A stretch of 64,000 bases of DNA. It comes from Epithemia pelagica. Lineage: Eukaryota > Bacillariophyta > Bacillariophyceae > Surirellales > Surirellaceae. The notes beneath the pieces were generated by a model. It was not told the origin of the DNA. It did no database searches and worked only from the letters and a program-made list of their open reading frames with translations. Within the stretch, counting starts at the first letter, position 1. Every line of letters starts with the position of its first letter. Both the position numbers and the translations under genes were made by a program. The stretch lies in the NCBI GenBank assembly GCA_946965045.2, contig OX337234.1, positions 248,001 to 312,000 on the forward strand, in the 5' to 3' direction. Positions 9,490 through 21,032 of this stretch are shown one piece after another.

Positions 9490-12400
9490 ATGAGTTCTGC
9501 AGCACAATTCACAGCGGCCAAGGCCATGGGGCCACAGTCGCAACGATACGGAAATCAGTACTCTTGTTGGCCAAAGAAGAGTTGGAAGAAGCGTTCAGGT
9601 TGGAGAAAGATGGACCTTTCGGTCATCTTTGAGTCCGACATTGACTGCCCCATCTGCAGGGCCAAGGCAAGAGGAATGGCCATCCCTCATCGCCCTCACC
9701 ACCCCAGATGTAGCAAAAACACAACAACAAGGGGCAAGGGAATGAACGATGGAAGAGGAGCAGAGGTAGTGGCCTCAGAAAAGGCCCAGGCTGCCCATGC
9801 CAAAGCAATCCGCAAGCAACTTACCAGTGCAGAGAGATTGTCCGCCTCCAATGTCACACAGGAGGCACTCAACACTTTCATGGAGCATCGTCCAAATTGC
9901 TCGTCGAAAAAAGCAACGACAAGAGACGCTGAAAATGAAAAAACACAATCAACTACGGAGACTACGGCAACGGAAAGTTCTACCGTTGGTGGCGAGGAAG
10001 GCGTGTATGTTCCAACAGCCGAAGATTTCAAGTTTGAGGTAATTATGCGTGTGACAGCAGTACCTACGGAGGTGCATGTCCCACGTGCTGTGCATGCGTT
10101 GGCGAGTTATGTGACCGACACGTGCCTTGGTTCTAAGCGTTGTGTTGAGAATTTGAAACCTTTCTTCACTAATATTACCGTTACTGTACCCCCCATTGCC
10201 GACAACACGAGTGCTTTGTACGACTCGATTGTGGGACAGGAACTCCTGGTTGTTGATTGGGAGCTGTTTTTCCCCAGTCACCACTTGCGTTGTCCTCGTT
10301 GCCGGGGTAATCTCCAGCGTACGCGATCGAACTTTTCAAAAAACAAGTCCCTTTTCCCCATTTTCGCCATATCTGGTCCCCCAAAGTATGCAATACTTAT
10401 GGGATACAAGTGTGCCGGGTGCTCGGCTGCCTTCTATGCGAATGATGGAGAATTGCTCGCACGACTGCCTCCCTACATGGCTATGTGTTACCCAGTGGAA
10501 TCCAAGTATGCTAGAGGAACATCGCATCTAGCTAAAGATGCTACGAGGATTATGGAAGCATCAATGGTAACCTATGGCAATGGGGATTACATCAGTCGGA
10601 TGCTATATGAAGGAATCAACACCTACTATGAAGACAAGACAATGAGATACTATTCTTATTGTGCTGCTACAGGAAAAGAATCAGAAGACTACGTGCAAAA
10701 GGATGGTGAGTTTCTGGTTCGCTACCCACCTTTAGGCGAGACAATCCGCCAGCTATATGATGATGGAGCTAGCTCCGAATGGCAACCCTGGATGGTGCCG
10801 GACAATGAGAGAAACACAAGAGAGATTCAAGGGGTTAGATGCCAGCACATGTTTGCTCACGACCACACCCACCAGGTAGTGAAAAATTATCCAAGACGCC
10901 TCAATGCAGCTGCAATGTGGACCATGGCAACAGAGGCAGGAGAAATTGCTTGTGCAGTGTTAGTGCACGACACATCAGCACTCGAGTTTGCACATGCTGC
11001 GGAACAAGTGCTGAGACGTACCGGGTTTTGCCCCAAGGCCATGTACTCTGACACATGGCCTTGTGGCAAGGATTTTTGGTTGTTGTTGGTTGATGACTTG
11101 GAGGGCCGTCTTGGCCTTTTCCATTTCATACAGAGGATCACCAAGACGCTCAGACAACGGCACATTGACTTTGGGATAGCCATGAAGGATTTGTTGGATG
11201 CAATCTACGAGTACCATCCTGAAGACTTGGAGAAACTTGTTGGTTCTTTGAAAAATGGAACCATGTCAAGCTCCAAGAAACAATACACAGACGAAGAGAT
11301 CAGTGAAATGATGGGAACAAAGACCTTTCGACAGAGGTACTCAAAGAACTTACGGAAGATTATTCGGGGTGGCGATACCATTGTCCTCAAGTTGGAGGAG
11401 TGGAAGTGCAAATACAAGTGCACTTCCACTCCTGGCAAGCCACCAGCACGAGGCCGATTGGATCCACACTCCAATCAACCTCTTTTTACGGCCGAAACAC
11501 ATCAAGCACTGGAAAACTGTAAAGAGAAGGCAAAGTTCCTTGCTGATCCCTTGCCCGTGGAGAAAATGTATCGTGAGATACCTCCATCACCAAGATCAAG
11601 CAACCAGCTGGTGGAGTACGTACCTTTGAGAGGAGAGAGTAAGCTCGAGAGCTTTCATGACAATTTGACGCATTTTGCCAACTGTGGCATGCGAGAAACT
11701 CTCGCAGATGCTTTGAATTTGGCAGGCACGGCCCAGTATAACAGGGCAGTTTGTCACAAGATGAGAATCATGACGAAGTCTCAAGAAGAACGTTCAGTGG
11801 TGCCTGCAGGATGGGAAATGGTGGTGAGTTTTGGTAACGCATGCAAAACAAACATGATCAATATACTTGCCTCGATGTCTGGAGCTTCTCGTCCTCCCTT
11901 TCCAGAGGTTGAGAAGCTTCCAGAAGATACAGGAGAACGGTTTTTCTCCGAGTACCTGGAAACGAGAAAAGAAATCACGCAACAAGTTCCAAAGCATCCA
12001 CTCAACGATCGATGCCAGTGCCGAAAATGTGCGAGCAACAAGAAGAGGTTGCCGCATGACACGTCCATTCCATTGTTGGGTTTGGCAGAGGAGGAGTCAG
12101 AGGTCGAAGATGAAATCCAACAACAGGACAGCGAGGAGAATCCAGCCAAAATACAACAACCAGAGACACAGCCAGAAACACAACAACAGACACGGCAAGA
12201 AACACAACAACAGACACAACAACAAGAAACAGCACAAGCACAGGCAATCAGTAGCAATAAGAGAAAGGAAAGAGAGCGAGAAGAAAAAGAGAGCGACGAT
12301 TTGGATGAGAACAACACCAGCAACAAAAAGCAAAAGGTTACAAACAACAGCGAAGCCTTACCAACAACAACGATGGCAGCAACAAATCAATCAGCAGCGA

Positions 12401-12822
12401 CAGTGCAGGATCAACAACAACAACACAAAGAGCCTCAAAATGCAGCAAACAGGACACCTGCAATGGCAACAACAGCAAATGGGTTGGTGGTACTGCAATC
12501 GACAACAACAACAACGACAACAAGACAGAAAAACCAACCTGTCAACCCGTACAAGCAAAATCAGCAACGGCCAACAACACTCCCCGATCAACAGCAATAC
12601 CCCTTTGCATTCAACAGCAATCCCCATGGCTGGGGTGGTCTTCAATCCGTCCCGAGATGTATGCCCACCTTTCCTCCCTTCGGACCACCACCTCGTGTCC
12701 AGACCCAGTTCTGTTGCGTCAAGTACATGAAGTACTGCGTAGAACGAGGGAAAGGACGTCCACCCCATGACCGACGCTGCCCCAAACGAGCCTTGAACAA
12801 GGCACCATCTTCATTCTCTTGA
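9490..12822 (+). CDS. DDE/RNase H-like transposase-type protein, array copy 2 (1110 aa)
   Basis: Same length and domain order as copy 1, with all candidate catalytic and Cys/His residues kept. Differences from copy 1 are R26C, K337E, S341A and S437P. C26 and P437 are shared only with copy 3, which makes copies 2 and 3 the closest pair. The ATG is preceded by linker 1 rather than by the spacer found before copy 1. Confidence 0.75.
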   Translation: MSSAAQFTAAKAMGPQSQRYGNQYSCWPKKSWKKRSGWRKMDLSVIFESDIDCPICRAKARGMAIPHRPHHPRCSKNTTTRGKGMNDGRGAEVVASEKAQAAHAKAIRKQLTSAERLSASNVTQEALNTFMEHRPNCSSKKATTRDAENEKTQSTTETTATESSTVGGEEGVYVPTAEDFKFEVIMRVTAVPTEVHVPRAVHALASYVTDTCLGSKRCVENLKPFFTNITVTVPPIADNTSALYDSIVGQELLVVDWELFFPSHHLRCPRCRGNLQRTRSNFSKNKSLFPIFAISGPPKYAILMGYKCAGCSAAFYANDGELLARLPPYMAMCYPVESKYARGTSHLAKDATRIMEASMVTYGNGDYISRMLYEGINTYYEDKTMRYYSYCAATGKESEDYVQKDGEFLVRYPPLGETIRQLYDDGASSEWQPWMVPDNERNTREIQGVRCQHMFAHDHTHQVVKNYPRRLNAAAMWTMATEAGEIACAVLVHDTSALEFAHAAEQVLRRTGFCPKAMYSDTWPCGKDFWLLLVDDLEGRLGLFHFIQRITKTLRQRHIDFGIAMKDLLDAIYEYHPEDLEKLVGSLKNGTMSSSKKQYTDEEISEMMGTKTFRQRYSKNLRKIIRGGDTIVLKLEEWKCKYKCTSTPGKPPARGRLDPHSNQPLFTAETHQALENCKEKAKFLADPLPVEKMYREIPPSPRSSNQLVEYVPLRGESKLESFHDNLTHFANCGMRETLADALNLAGTAQYNRAVCHKMRIMTKSQEERSVVPAGWEMVVSFGNACKTNMINILASMSGASRPPFPEVEKLPEDTGERFFSEYLETRKEITQQVPKHPLNDRCQCRKCASNKKRLPHDTSIPLLGLAEEESEVEDEIQQQDSEENPAKIQQPETQPETQQQTRQETQQQTQQQETAQAQAISSNKRKEREREEKESDDLDENNTSNKKQKVTNNSEALPTTTMAATNQSAATVQDQQQQHKEPQNAANRTPAMATTANGLVVLQSTTTTTTTRQKNQPVNPYKQNQQRPTTLPDQQQYPFAFNSNPHGWGGLQSVPRCMPTFPPFGPPPRVQTQFCCVKYMKYCVERGKGRPPHDRRCPKRALNKAPSSFS

Positions 12823-13283
12823 TTGACCTGAATACCTGCATGACAAACAACAAAAAGAAAAATTCGTAGTGAGTAACATCGTAGCAAAAAGAATTATGAC
12901 AAGATCTTGTGCGAGGTGCAAGCAGTTCCGATTGTGATGCGAAGCACAGACTGGATACGCCTCATCACATGCTACGTAGAACCACGTGAAAGGTCATCGG
13001 ATGGTCGGGAGGATTGTACCAGTGTAGAATGTCGTTTCAATAACAAAAAGGTGCTGAAACGACATGAAGGGCTTAATCGTTTTGGAGGGGAAGTGCCTTC
13101 TCCCCTCTGAGGGAAGCTTGGAGCTTCCTAGAACATTTCATACGTCAGAGGAAACAAACGTGAGACTGCGAGCAATACGCGGATCGATTTCATGAAGGAA
13201 TCTGACTTACGGAATCTCCTTCTTCTCTCCTTCTCTCTCCCCCTCCTCTCCCCCTCTCCTCTGCCTTCTCCCCCCTATTTTCG

Positions 13284-13547
13284 CTCGGGGGTGTTAGTTT
13301 CAAAAGGCAGCAATATGATTGGGTTAGAAATGTCGTTTCACAAAAAATCACTTAGGAAACAAATGTCGTTACAAGTGTCTTACCGTGTCCCGGGAACCCA
13401 TCGAATCACGGACAAAAAACATGAAGGGAAGATTCCATCAGCCGATCCGGTCGGTCCTTCACGGTCGCCCATGGCATGGCCAAGTCGACCATTGCGACAA
13501 GTCCTCTTCTGACCATCTCATGACCCTTTTGAGCATGGTCAGAAGCC
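13284..13547. repeat. Array linker 2 with terminal hairpin
   Basis: Joins copies 2 and 3. The hairpin is at 13506-13545 with arms identical to linker 1. It differs from linkers 1 and 3 by one base in the stretch AACATGRAGGG (A here, G in the others). Confidence 0.85.
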
Positions 13548-13594
13548 TGGAAAAGAGGATACACTTCAATAAGTTAGAATAACAAATAGAGATC

Positions 13595-16500
13595 ATGAGT
13601 TCTGCAGCACAATTCACAGCGGCCAAGGCCATGGGGCCACAGTCGCAACGATACGGAAATCAGTACTCTTGTTGGCCAAAGAAGAGTTGGAAGAAGCGTT
13701 CAGGTTGGAGAAAGATGGACCTTTCGGTCATCTTTGAGTCCGACATTGACTGCCCCATCTGCAGGGCCAAGGCAAGAGGAATGGCCATCCCTCATCGCCC
13801 TCACCACCCCAGATGTAGCAAAAACACAACAACAAGGGGCAAGGGAATGAACGATGGAAGAGGAGCAGAGGTAGTGGCCTCAGAAAAGGCCCAGGCTGAC
13901 CATGCCAAAGCAATCCGCAAGCAACTTACCAGTGCAGAGAGATTGTCCGCCTCCAATGTCACACAGGAGGCACTCAACACTTTCATGGAGCATCGTCCAA
14001 ATTGCTCGTCGAAAAAAGCAACGACAAGAGACGCTGAAAATGAAAAAACACAATCAACTACGGAGACTACGGCAACGGAAAGTTCTACCGTTGGTGGCGA
14101 GGAAGGCGTGTATGTTCCAACAGCCGAAGATTTCAAGTTTGAGGTAATTATGCGTGTGACAGCAGTACCTACGGAGGTGCATGTCCCACGTGCTGTGCAT
14201 GCGTTGGCGAGTTATGTGACCGACACGTGCCTTGGTTCTAAGCGTTGTGTTGAGAATTTGAAACCTTTCTTCACTAATATTACCGTTACTGTACCCCCCA
14301 TTGCCGACAACACGAGTGCTTTGTACGACTCGATTGTGGGACAGGAACTCCTGGTTGTTGATTGGGAGCTGTTTTTCCCCAGTCACCACTTGCGTTGTCC
14401 TCGTTGCCGGGGTAATCTCCAGCGTACGCGATCGAACTTTTCAAAAAACAAGTCCCTTTTCCCCATTTTCGCCATATCTGGTCCCCCAAAGTATGCAATA
14501 CTTATGGGATACAAGTGTGCCGGGTGCTCGGCTGCCTTCTATGCGAATGATGGAGAATTGCTCGCACGACTGCCTCCCTACATGGCTATGTGTTACCCAG
14601 TGGAATCCAAGTATGCTAGAGGAACATCGCATCTAGCTAAAGATGCTACGAGGATTATGGAAGCATCAATGGTAACCTATGGCAATGGGGATTACATCAG
14701 TCGGATGCTATATGAAGGAATCAACACCTACTATGAAGACAAGACAATGAGATACTATTCTTATTGTGCTGCTACAGGAAAAGAATCAGAAGACTACGTG
14801 CAAAAGGATGGTGAGTTTCTGGTTCGCTACCCACCTTTAGGCGAGACAATCCGCCAGCTATATGATGATGGAGCTAGCTCCGAATGGCAACCCTGGATGG
14901 TGCCGGACAATGAGAGAAACACAAGAGAGATTCAAGGGGTTAGATGCCAGCACATGTTTGCTCACGACCACACCCACCAGGTAGTGAAAAATTATCCAAG
15001 ACGCCTCAATGCAGCTGCAATGTGGACCATGGCAACAGAGGCAGGAGAAATTGCTTGTGCAGTGTTAGTGCACGACACATCAGCACTCGAGTTTGCACAT
15101 GCTGCGGAACAAGTGCTGAGACGTACCGGGTTTTGCCCCAAGGCCATGTACTCTGACACATGGCCTTGTGGCAAGGATTTTTGGTTGTTGTTGGTTGATG
15201 ACTTGGAGGGCCGTCTTGGCCTTTTCCATTTCATACAGAGGATCACCAAGACGCTCAGACAACGGCACATTGACTTTGGGATAGCCATGAAGGATTTGTT
15301 GGATGCAATCTACGAGTACCATCCTGAAGACTTGGAGAAACTTGTTGGTTCTTTGAAAAATGGAACCATGTCAAGCTCCAAGAAACAATACACAGACGAA
15401 GAGATCAGTGAAATGATGGGAACAAAGACCTTTCGACAGAGGTACTCAAAGAACTTACGGAAGATTATTCGGGGTGGCGATACCATTGTCCTCAAGTTGG
15501 AGGAGTGGAAGTGCAAATACAAGTGCACTTCCACTCCTGGCAAGCCACCAGCACGAGGCCGATTGGATCCACACTCCAATCAACCTCTTTTTACGGCCGA
15601 AACACATCAAGCACTGGAAAACTGTAAAGAGAAGGCAAAGTTCCTTGCTGATCCCTTGCCCGTGGAGAAAATGTATCGTGAGATACCTCCATCACCAAGA
15701 TCAAGCAACCAGCTGGTGGAGTACGTACCTTTGAGAGGAGAGAGTAAGCTCGAGAGCTTTCATGACAATTTGACGCATTTTGCCAACTGTGGCATGCGAG
15801 AAACTCTCGCAGATGCTTTGAATTTGGCAGGCACGGCCCAGTATAACAGGGCAGTTTGTCACAAGATGAGAATCATGACGAAGTCTCAAGAAGAACGTTC
15901 AGTGGTGCCTGCAGGATGGGAAATGGTGGTGAGTTTTGGTAACGCATGCAAAACAAACATGATCAATATACTTGCCTCGATGTCTGGAGCTTCTCGTCCT
16001 CCCTTTCCAGAGGTTGAGAAGCTTCCAGAAGATACAGGAGAACGGTTTTTCTCCGAGTACCTGGAAACGAGAAAAGAAATCACGCAACAAGTTCCAAAGC
16101 ATCCACTCAACGATCGATGCCAGTGCCGAAAATGTGCGAGCAACAAGAAGAGGTTGCCGCATGACACGTCCATTCCATTGTTGGGTTTGGCAGAGGAGGA
16201 GTCAGAGGTCGAAGATGAAATCCAACAACAGGACAGCGAGGAGAATCCAGCCAAAATACAACAACCAGAGACACAGCCAGAAACACAACAACAGACACGG
16301 CAAGAAACACAACAACAGACACAACAACAAGAAACAGCACAAGCACAGGCAATCAGTAGCAATAAGAGAAAGGAAAGAGAGCGAGAAGAAAAAGAGAGCG
16401 ACGATTTGGATGAGAACAACACCAGCAACAAAAAGCAAAAGGTTACAAACAACAGCGAAGCCTTACCAACAACAACGATGGCAGCAACAAATCAATCAGC

Positions 16501-16927
16501 AGCGACAGTGCAGGATCAACAACAACAACACAAAGAGCCTCAAAATGCAGCAAACAGGACACCTGCAATGGCAACAACAGCAAATGGGTTGGTGGTACTG
16601 CAATCGACAGCAACAACAACGACAACAAGACAGAAAAACCAACCTGTCAACCCGTACAAGCAAAATCAGCAACGGCCAACAACACTCCCCGATCAACAGC
16701 AATACCCCTTTGCATTCAACAGCAATCCCCATGGCTGGGGTGGTCTTCAATCCGTCCCGAGATGTATGCCCACCTTTCCTCCCTTCGGACCACCACCTCG
16801 TGTCCAGACCCAGTTCTGTTGCGTCAAGTACATGAAGTACTGCGTAGAACGAGGGAAAGGACGTCCACCCCATGACCGACGCTGCCCCAAACGAGCCTTG
16901 AACAAGGCACCATCTTCATTCTCTTGA
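13595..16927 (+). CDS. DDE/RNase H-like transposase-type protein, array copy 3 (1110 aa)
   Basis: Intact and nearly identical to copy 2 (shares C26, E337, A341, P437). Private changes are A102D in the N-terminal linker and T1006A in the Thr run of the tail. Neither touches the Cys/His motifs or the D458/D521/E720 candidates. Confidence 0.75.
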   Translation: MSSAAQFTAAKAMGPQSQRYGNQYSCWPKKSWKKRSGWRKMDLSVIFESDIDCPICRAKARGMAIPHRPHHPRCSKNTTTRGKGMNDGRGAEVVASEKAQADHAKAIRKQLTSAERLSASNVTQEALNTFMEHRPNCSSKKATTRDAENEKTQSTTETTATESSTVGGEEGVYVPTAEDFKFEVIMRVTAVPTEVHVPRAVHALASYVTDTCLGSKRCVENLKPFFTNITVTVPPIADNTSALYDSIVGQELLVVDWELFFPSHHLRCPRCRGNLQRTRSNFSKNKSLFPIFAISGPPKYAILMGYKCAGCSAAFYANDGELLARLPPYMAMCYPVESKYARGTSHLAKDATRIMEASMVTYGNGDYISRMLYEGINTYYEDKTMRYYSYCAATGKESEDYVQKDGEFLVRYPPLGETIRQLYDDGASSEWQPWMVPDNERNTREIQGVRCQHMFAHDHTHQVVKNYPRRLNAAAMWTMATEAGEIACAVLVHDTSALEFAHAAEQVLRRTGFCPKAMYSDTWPCGKDFWLLLVDDLEGRLGLFHFIQRITKTLRQRHIDFGIAMKDLLDAIYEYHPEDLEKLVGSLKNGTMSSSKKQYTDEEISEMMGTKTFRQRYSKNLRKIIRGGDTIVLKLEEWKCKYKCTSTPGKPPARGRLDPHSNQPLFTAETHQALENCKEKAKFLADPLPVEKMYREIPPSPRSSNQLVEYVPLRGESKLESFHDNLTHFANCGMRETLADALNLAGTAQYNRAVCHKMRIMTKSQEERSVVPAGWEMVVSFGNACKTNMINILASMSGASRPPFPEVEKLPEDTGERFFSEYLETRKEITQQVPKHPLNDRCQCRKCASNKKRLPHDTSIPLLGLAEEESEVEDEIQQQDSEENPAKIQQPETQPETQQQTRQETQQQTQQQETAQAQAISSNKRKEREREEKESDDLDENNTSNKKQKVTNNSEALPTTTMAATNQSAATVQDQQQQHKEPQNAANRTPAMATTANGLVVLQSTATTTTTRQKNQPVNPYKQNQQRPTTLPDQQQYPFAFNSNPHGWGGLQSVPRCMPTFPPFGPPPRVQTQFCCVKYMKYCVERGKGRPPHDRRCPKRALNKAPSSFS

Positions 16928-17388
16928 TTGACCTGAATACCTGCATGACAAACAACAAAAAGAAAAATTCGTAGTGAGTAACATCGTAGCAAAAAGAATT
17001 ATGACAAGATCTTGTGCGAGGTGCAAGCAGTTCCGATTGTGATGCGAAGCACAGACTGGATACGCCTCATCACATGCTACGTAGAACCACGTGAAAGGTC
17101 ATCGGATGGTCGGGAGGATTGTACCAGTGTAGAATGTCGTTTCAATAACAAAAAGGTGCTGAAACGACATGAAGGGCTTAATCGTTTTGGAGGGGAAGTG
17201 CCTTCTCCCCTCTGAGGGAAGCTTGGAGCTTCCTAGAACATTTCATACGTCAGAGGAAACAAACGTGAGACTGCGAGCAATACGCGGATCGATTTCATGA
17301 AGGAATCTGACTTACGGAATCTCCTTCTTCTCTCCTTCTCTCTCCCCCTCCTCTCCCCCTCTCCTCTGCCTTCTCCCCCCTATTTTCG

Positions 17389-17652
17389 CTCGGGGGTGTT
17401 AGTTTCAAAAGGCAGCAATATGATTGGGTTAGAAATGTCGTTTCACAAAAAATCACTTAGGAAACAAATGTCGTTACAAGTGTCTTACCGTGTCCCGGGA
17501 ACCCATCGAATCACGGACAAAAAACATGGAGGGAAGATTCCATCAGCCGATCCGGTCGGTCCTTCACGGTCGCCCATGGCATGGCCAAGTCGACCATTGC
17601 GACAAGTCCTCTTCTGACCATCTCATGACCCTTTTGAGCATGGTCAGAAGCC
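17389..17652. repeat. Array linker 3 with terminal hairpin
   Basis: Joins copies 3 and 4. The hairpin is at 17611-17650 with the same perfect 11-base arms. It is the last linker; after copy 4 the homology ends instead of entering another one. Confidence 0.85.
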
Positions 17653-17699
17653 TGGAAAAGAGGATACACTTCAATAAGTTAGAATAACAAATAGAGATC

Positions 17700-20600
17700 A
17701 TGAGTTCTGCAGCACAATTCACAGCGGCCAAGGCCATGGGGCCACAGTCGCAACGATACGGAAATCAGTACTCTCGTTGGCCAAAGAAGAGTTGGAAGAA
17801 GCGTTCAGGTTGGAGAAAGATGGACCTTTCGGTCATCTTTGAGTCCGACATTGACTGCCCCATCTGCAGGGCCAAGGCAAGAGGAATGGCCATCCCTCAT
17901 CGCCCTCACCACCCCAGATGTAGCAAAAACACAACAACAAGGGGCAAGGGAATGAACGATGGAAGAGGAGCAGAGGTAGTGGCCTCAGAAAAGGCCCAGG
18001 CTGCCCATGCCAAAGCAATCCGCAAGCAACTTACCAGTGCAGAGAGATTGTCCGCCTCCAATGTCACACAGGAGGCACTCAACACTTTCATGGAGCATCG
18101 TCCAAATTGCTCGTCGAAAAAAGCAACGACAAGAGACGCTGAAAATGAAAAAACACAATCAACTACGGAGACTACGGCAACGGAAAGTTCTACCGTTGGT
18201 GGCGAGGAAGGCGTGTATGTTCCAACAGCCGAAGATTTCAAGTTTGAGGTAATTATGCGTGTGACAGCAGTACCTACGGAGGTGCATGTCCCACGTGCTG
18301 TGCATGCGTTGGCGAGTTATGTGACCGACACGTGCCTTGGTTCTAAGCGTTGTGTTGAGAATTTGAAACCTTTCTTCACTAATATTACCGTTACTGTACC
18401 CCCCATTGCCGACAACACGAGTGCTTTGTACGACTCGATTGTGGGACAGGAACTCCTGGTTGTTGATTGGGAGCTGTTTTTCCCCAGTCACCACTTGCGT
18501 TGTCCTCGTTGCCGGGGTAATCTCCAGCGTACGCGATCGAACTTTTCAAAAAACAAGTCCCTTTTCCCCATTTTCGCCATATCTGGTCCCCCAAAGTATG
18601 CAATACTTATGGGATACAAGTGTGCCGGGTGCTCGGCTGCCTTCTATGCGAATGATGGAGAATTGCTCGCACGACTGCCTCCCTACATGGCTATGTGTTA
18701 CCCAGTGGAATCCAAGTATGCTAGAGGAACATCGCATCTAGCTAAAGATGCTACGAGGATTATGGAAGCATCAATGGTAACCTATGGCAATGGGGATTAC
18801 ATCAGTCGGATGCTATATGAAGGAATCAACACCTACTATGAAGACAAGACAATGAGATACTATTCTTATTGTGCTGCTACAGGAAAAGAATCAGAAGACT
18901 ACGTGCAAAAGGATGGTGAGTTTCTGGCTCGCTACCCACCTTTAGGCGAGACAATCCGCCAGCTATATGATGATGGAGCTAGCTCCGAATGGCAACCCTG
19001 GATGGTGTCGGACAATGAGAGAAACACAAGAGAGATTCAAGGGGTTAGATGCCAGCACATGTTTGCTCACGACCACACCCACCAGGTAGTGAAAAATTAT
19101 CCAAGACGCCTCAATGCAGCTGCAATGTGGACCATGGCAACAGAGGCAGGAGAAATTGCTTGTGCAGTGTTAGTGCACGACACATCAGCACTCGAGTTTG
19201 CACATGCTGCGGAACAAGTGCTGAGACGTACCGGGTTTTGCCCCAAGGCCATGTACTCTGACACATGGCCTTGTGGCAAGGATTTTTGGTTGTTGTTGGT
19301 TGATGACTTGGAGGGCCGTCTTGGCCTTTTCCATTTCATACAGAGGATCACCAAGACGCTCAGACAACGGCACATTGACTTTGGGATAGCCATGAAGGAT
19401 TTGTTGGATGCAATCTACGAGTACCATCCTGAAGACTTGGAGAAACTTGTTGGTTCTTTGAAAAATGGAACCATGTCAAGCTCCAAGAAACAATACACAG
19501 ACGAAGAGATCAGTGAAATGATGGGAACAAAGACCTTTCGACAGAGGTACTCAAAGAACTTACGGAAGATTATTCGGGGTGGCGATACCATTGTCCTCAA
19601 GTTGGAGGAGTGGAAGTGCAAATACAAGTGCACTTCCACTCCTGGCAAGCCACCAGCACGAGGCCGATTGGATCCACACTCCAATCAACCTCTTTTTACG
19701 GCCGAAACACATCAAGCACTGGAAAACTGTAAAGAGAAGGCAAAGTTCCTTGCTGATCCCTTGCCCGTGGAGAAAATGTATCGTGAGATACCTCCATCAC
19801 CAAGATCAAGCAACCAGCTGGTGGAGTACGTACCTTTGAGAGGAGAGAGTAAGCTCGAGAGCTTTCATGACAATTTGACGCATTTTGCCAACTGTGGCAT
19901 GCGAGAAACTCTCGCAGATGCTTTGAATTTGGCAGGCACGGCCCAGTATAACAGGGCAATTCGTCACAAGATGAGAATCATGACGAAGTCTCAAGAAGAA
20001 CGTTCAGTGGTGCCTGCAGGATGGGAAATGGTGGTGAGTTTTGGTAACGCATGCAAAACAAACATGATCAATATACTTGCCTCGATGTCTGGAGCTTCTC
20101 GTCCTCCCTTTCCAGAGGTTGAGAAGCTTCCAGAAGATACGGGAGAACGGTTTTTCTCCGAGTACCTGGAAACGAGAAAAGAAATCACGCAACAAGTTCC
20201 AAAGCATCCACTCAACGATCGATGCCAGTGCCGAAAATGTGCGAGCAACAAGAAGAGGTTGCCGCATGACACGTCCATTCCATTGTTGGGTTTGGCAGAG
20301 GAGGAGTCAGAGGTCGAAGATGAAATCCAACAACAGGACAGCGAGGAGAATCCAGCCAAAATACAACAACCACAGACACAGCCAGAAACACAACAACAGA
20401 CACGGCAAGAAACACAACAACAGACACAACAACAAGAAACAGCACAAGCACAGGCAATCAGTAGCAATAAGAGAAAGGAAAGAGAGCGAGAAGAAAAAGA
20501 GAGCGACGATTTGGATGAGAACAACACCAGCAACAAAAAGCAAAAGGTTACAAACAACAGCGAAGCCTTACCAACAACAACGATGGCAGCAACAAATCAA

Positions 20601-21032
20601 TCAGCAGCGACAGTGCAGGATCAACAACAACAACACAAAGAGCCTCAAAATGCAGCAAACAGGACACCTGCAATGGCAACAACAGCAAATGGGTTGGTGG
20701 TACTGCAATCGACAACAACAACAACGACAACAAGACAGAAAAACCAACCTGTCAACCCGTACAAGCAAAATCAGCAACGGCCAACAACACTCCCCGATCA
20801 ACAGCAATACCCCTTTGCATTCAACAGCAATCCCCATGGCTGGGGTGGTCTTCAATCCGTCCCGAGATGTATGCCCACCTTTCCTCCCTTCGGACCACCA
20901 CCTCGTGTCCAGACCCAGTTCTGTTGCGTCAAGTACATGAAGTACTGCGTAGAACGAGGGAAAGGACGTCCACCCCATGACCGACGCTGCCCCAAACGAG
21001 CCTTGAACAAGGCACCATCTTCATTCTCTTGA
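17700..21032 (+). CDS. DDE/RNase H-like transposase-type protein, array copy 4 (1110 aa)
   Basis: Intact. It shares R26 and S437 with copy 1 but E337 and A341 with copies 2 and 3. Private changes are V410A, V754I with C755R, and E892Q. The mixture of states shared with both ends of the array fits unequal exchange or internal amplification better than four independent insertions. Its 3' region follows the other copies through the polypyrimidine tract and then diverges at about 21494. Confidence 0.75.
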   Translation: MSSAAQFTAAKAMGPQSQRYGNQYSRWPKKSWKKRSGWRKMDLSVIFESDIDCPICRAKARGMAIPHRPHHPRCSKNTTTRGKGMNDGRGAEVVASEKAQAAHAKAIRKQLTSAERLSASNVTQEALNTFMEHRPNCSSKKATTRDAENEKTQSTTETTATESSTVGGEEGVYVPTAEDFKFEVIMRVTAVPTEVHVPRAVHALASYVTDTCLGSKRCVENLKPFFTNITVTVPPIADNTSALYDSIVGQELLVVDWELFFPSHHLRCPRCRGNLQRTRSNFSKNKSLFPIFAISGPPKYAILMGYKCAGCSAAFYANDGELLARLPPYMAMCYPVESKYARGTSHLAKDATRIMEASMVTYGNGDYISRMLYEGINTYYEDKTMRYYSYCAATGKESEDYVQKDGEFLARYPPLGETIRQLYDDGASSEWQPWMVSDNERNTREIQGVRCQHMFAHDHTHQVVKNYPRRLNAAAMWTMATEAGEIACAVLVHDTSALEFAHAAEQVLRRTGFCPKAMYSDTWPCGKDFWLLLVDDLEGRLGLFHFIQRITKTLRQRHIDFGIAMKDLLDAIYEYHPEDLEKLVGSLKNGTMSSSKKQYTDEEISEMMGTKTFRQRYSKNLRKIIRGGDTIVLKLEEWKCKYKCTSTPGKPPARGRLDPHSNQPLFTAETHQALENCKEKAKFLADPLPVEKMYREIPPSPRSSNQLVEYVPLRGESKLESFHDNLTHFANCGMRETLADALNLAGTAQYNRAIRHKMRIMTKSQEERSVVPAGWEMVVSFGNACKTNMINILASMSGASRPPFPEVEKLPEDTGERFFSEYLETRKEITQQVPKHPLNDRCQCRKCASNKKRLPHDTSIPLLGLAEEESEVEDEIQQQDSEENPAKIQQPQTQPETQQQTRQETQQQTQQQETAQAQAISSNKRKEREREEKESDDLDENNTSNKKQKVTNNSEALPTTTMAATNQSAATVQDQQQQHKEPQNAANRTPAMATTANGLVVLQSTTTTTTTRQKNQPVNPYKQNQQRPTTLPDQQQYPFAFNSNPHGWGGLQSVPRCMPTFPPFGPPPRVQTQFCCVKYMKYCVERGKGRPPHDRRCPKRALNKAPSSFS

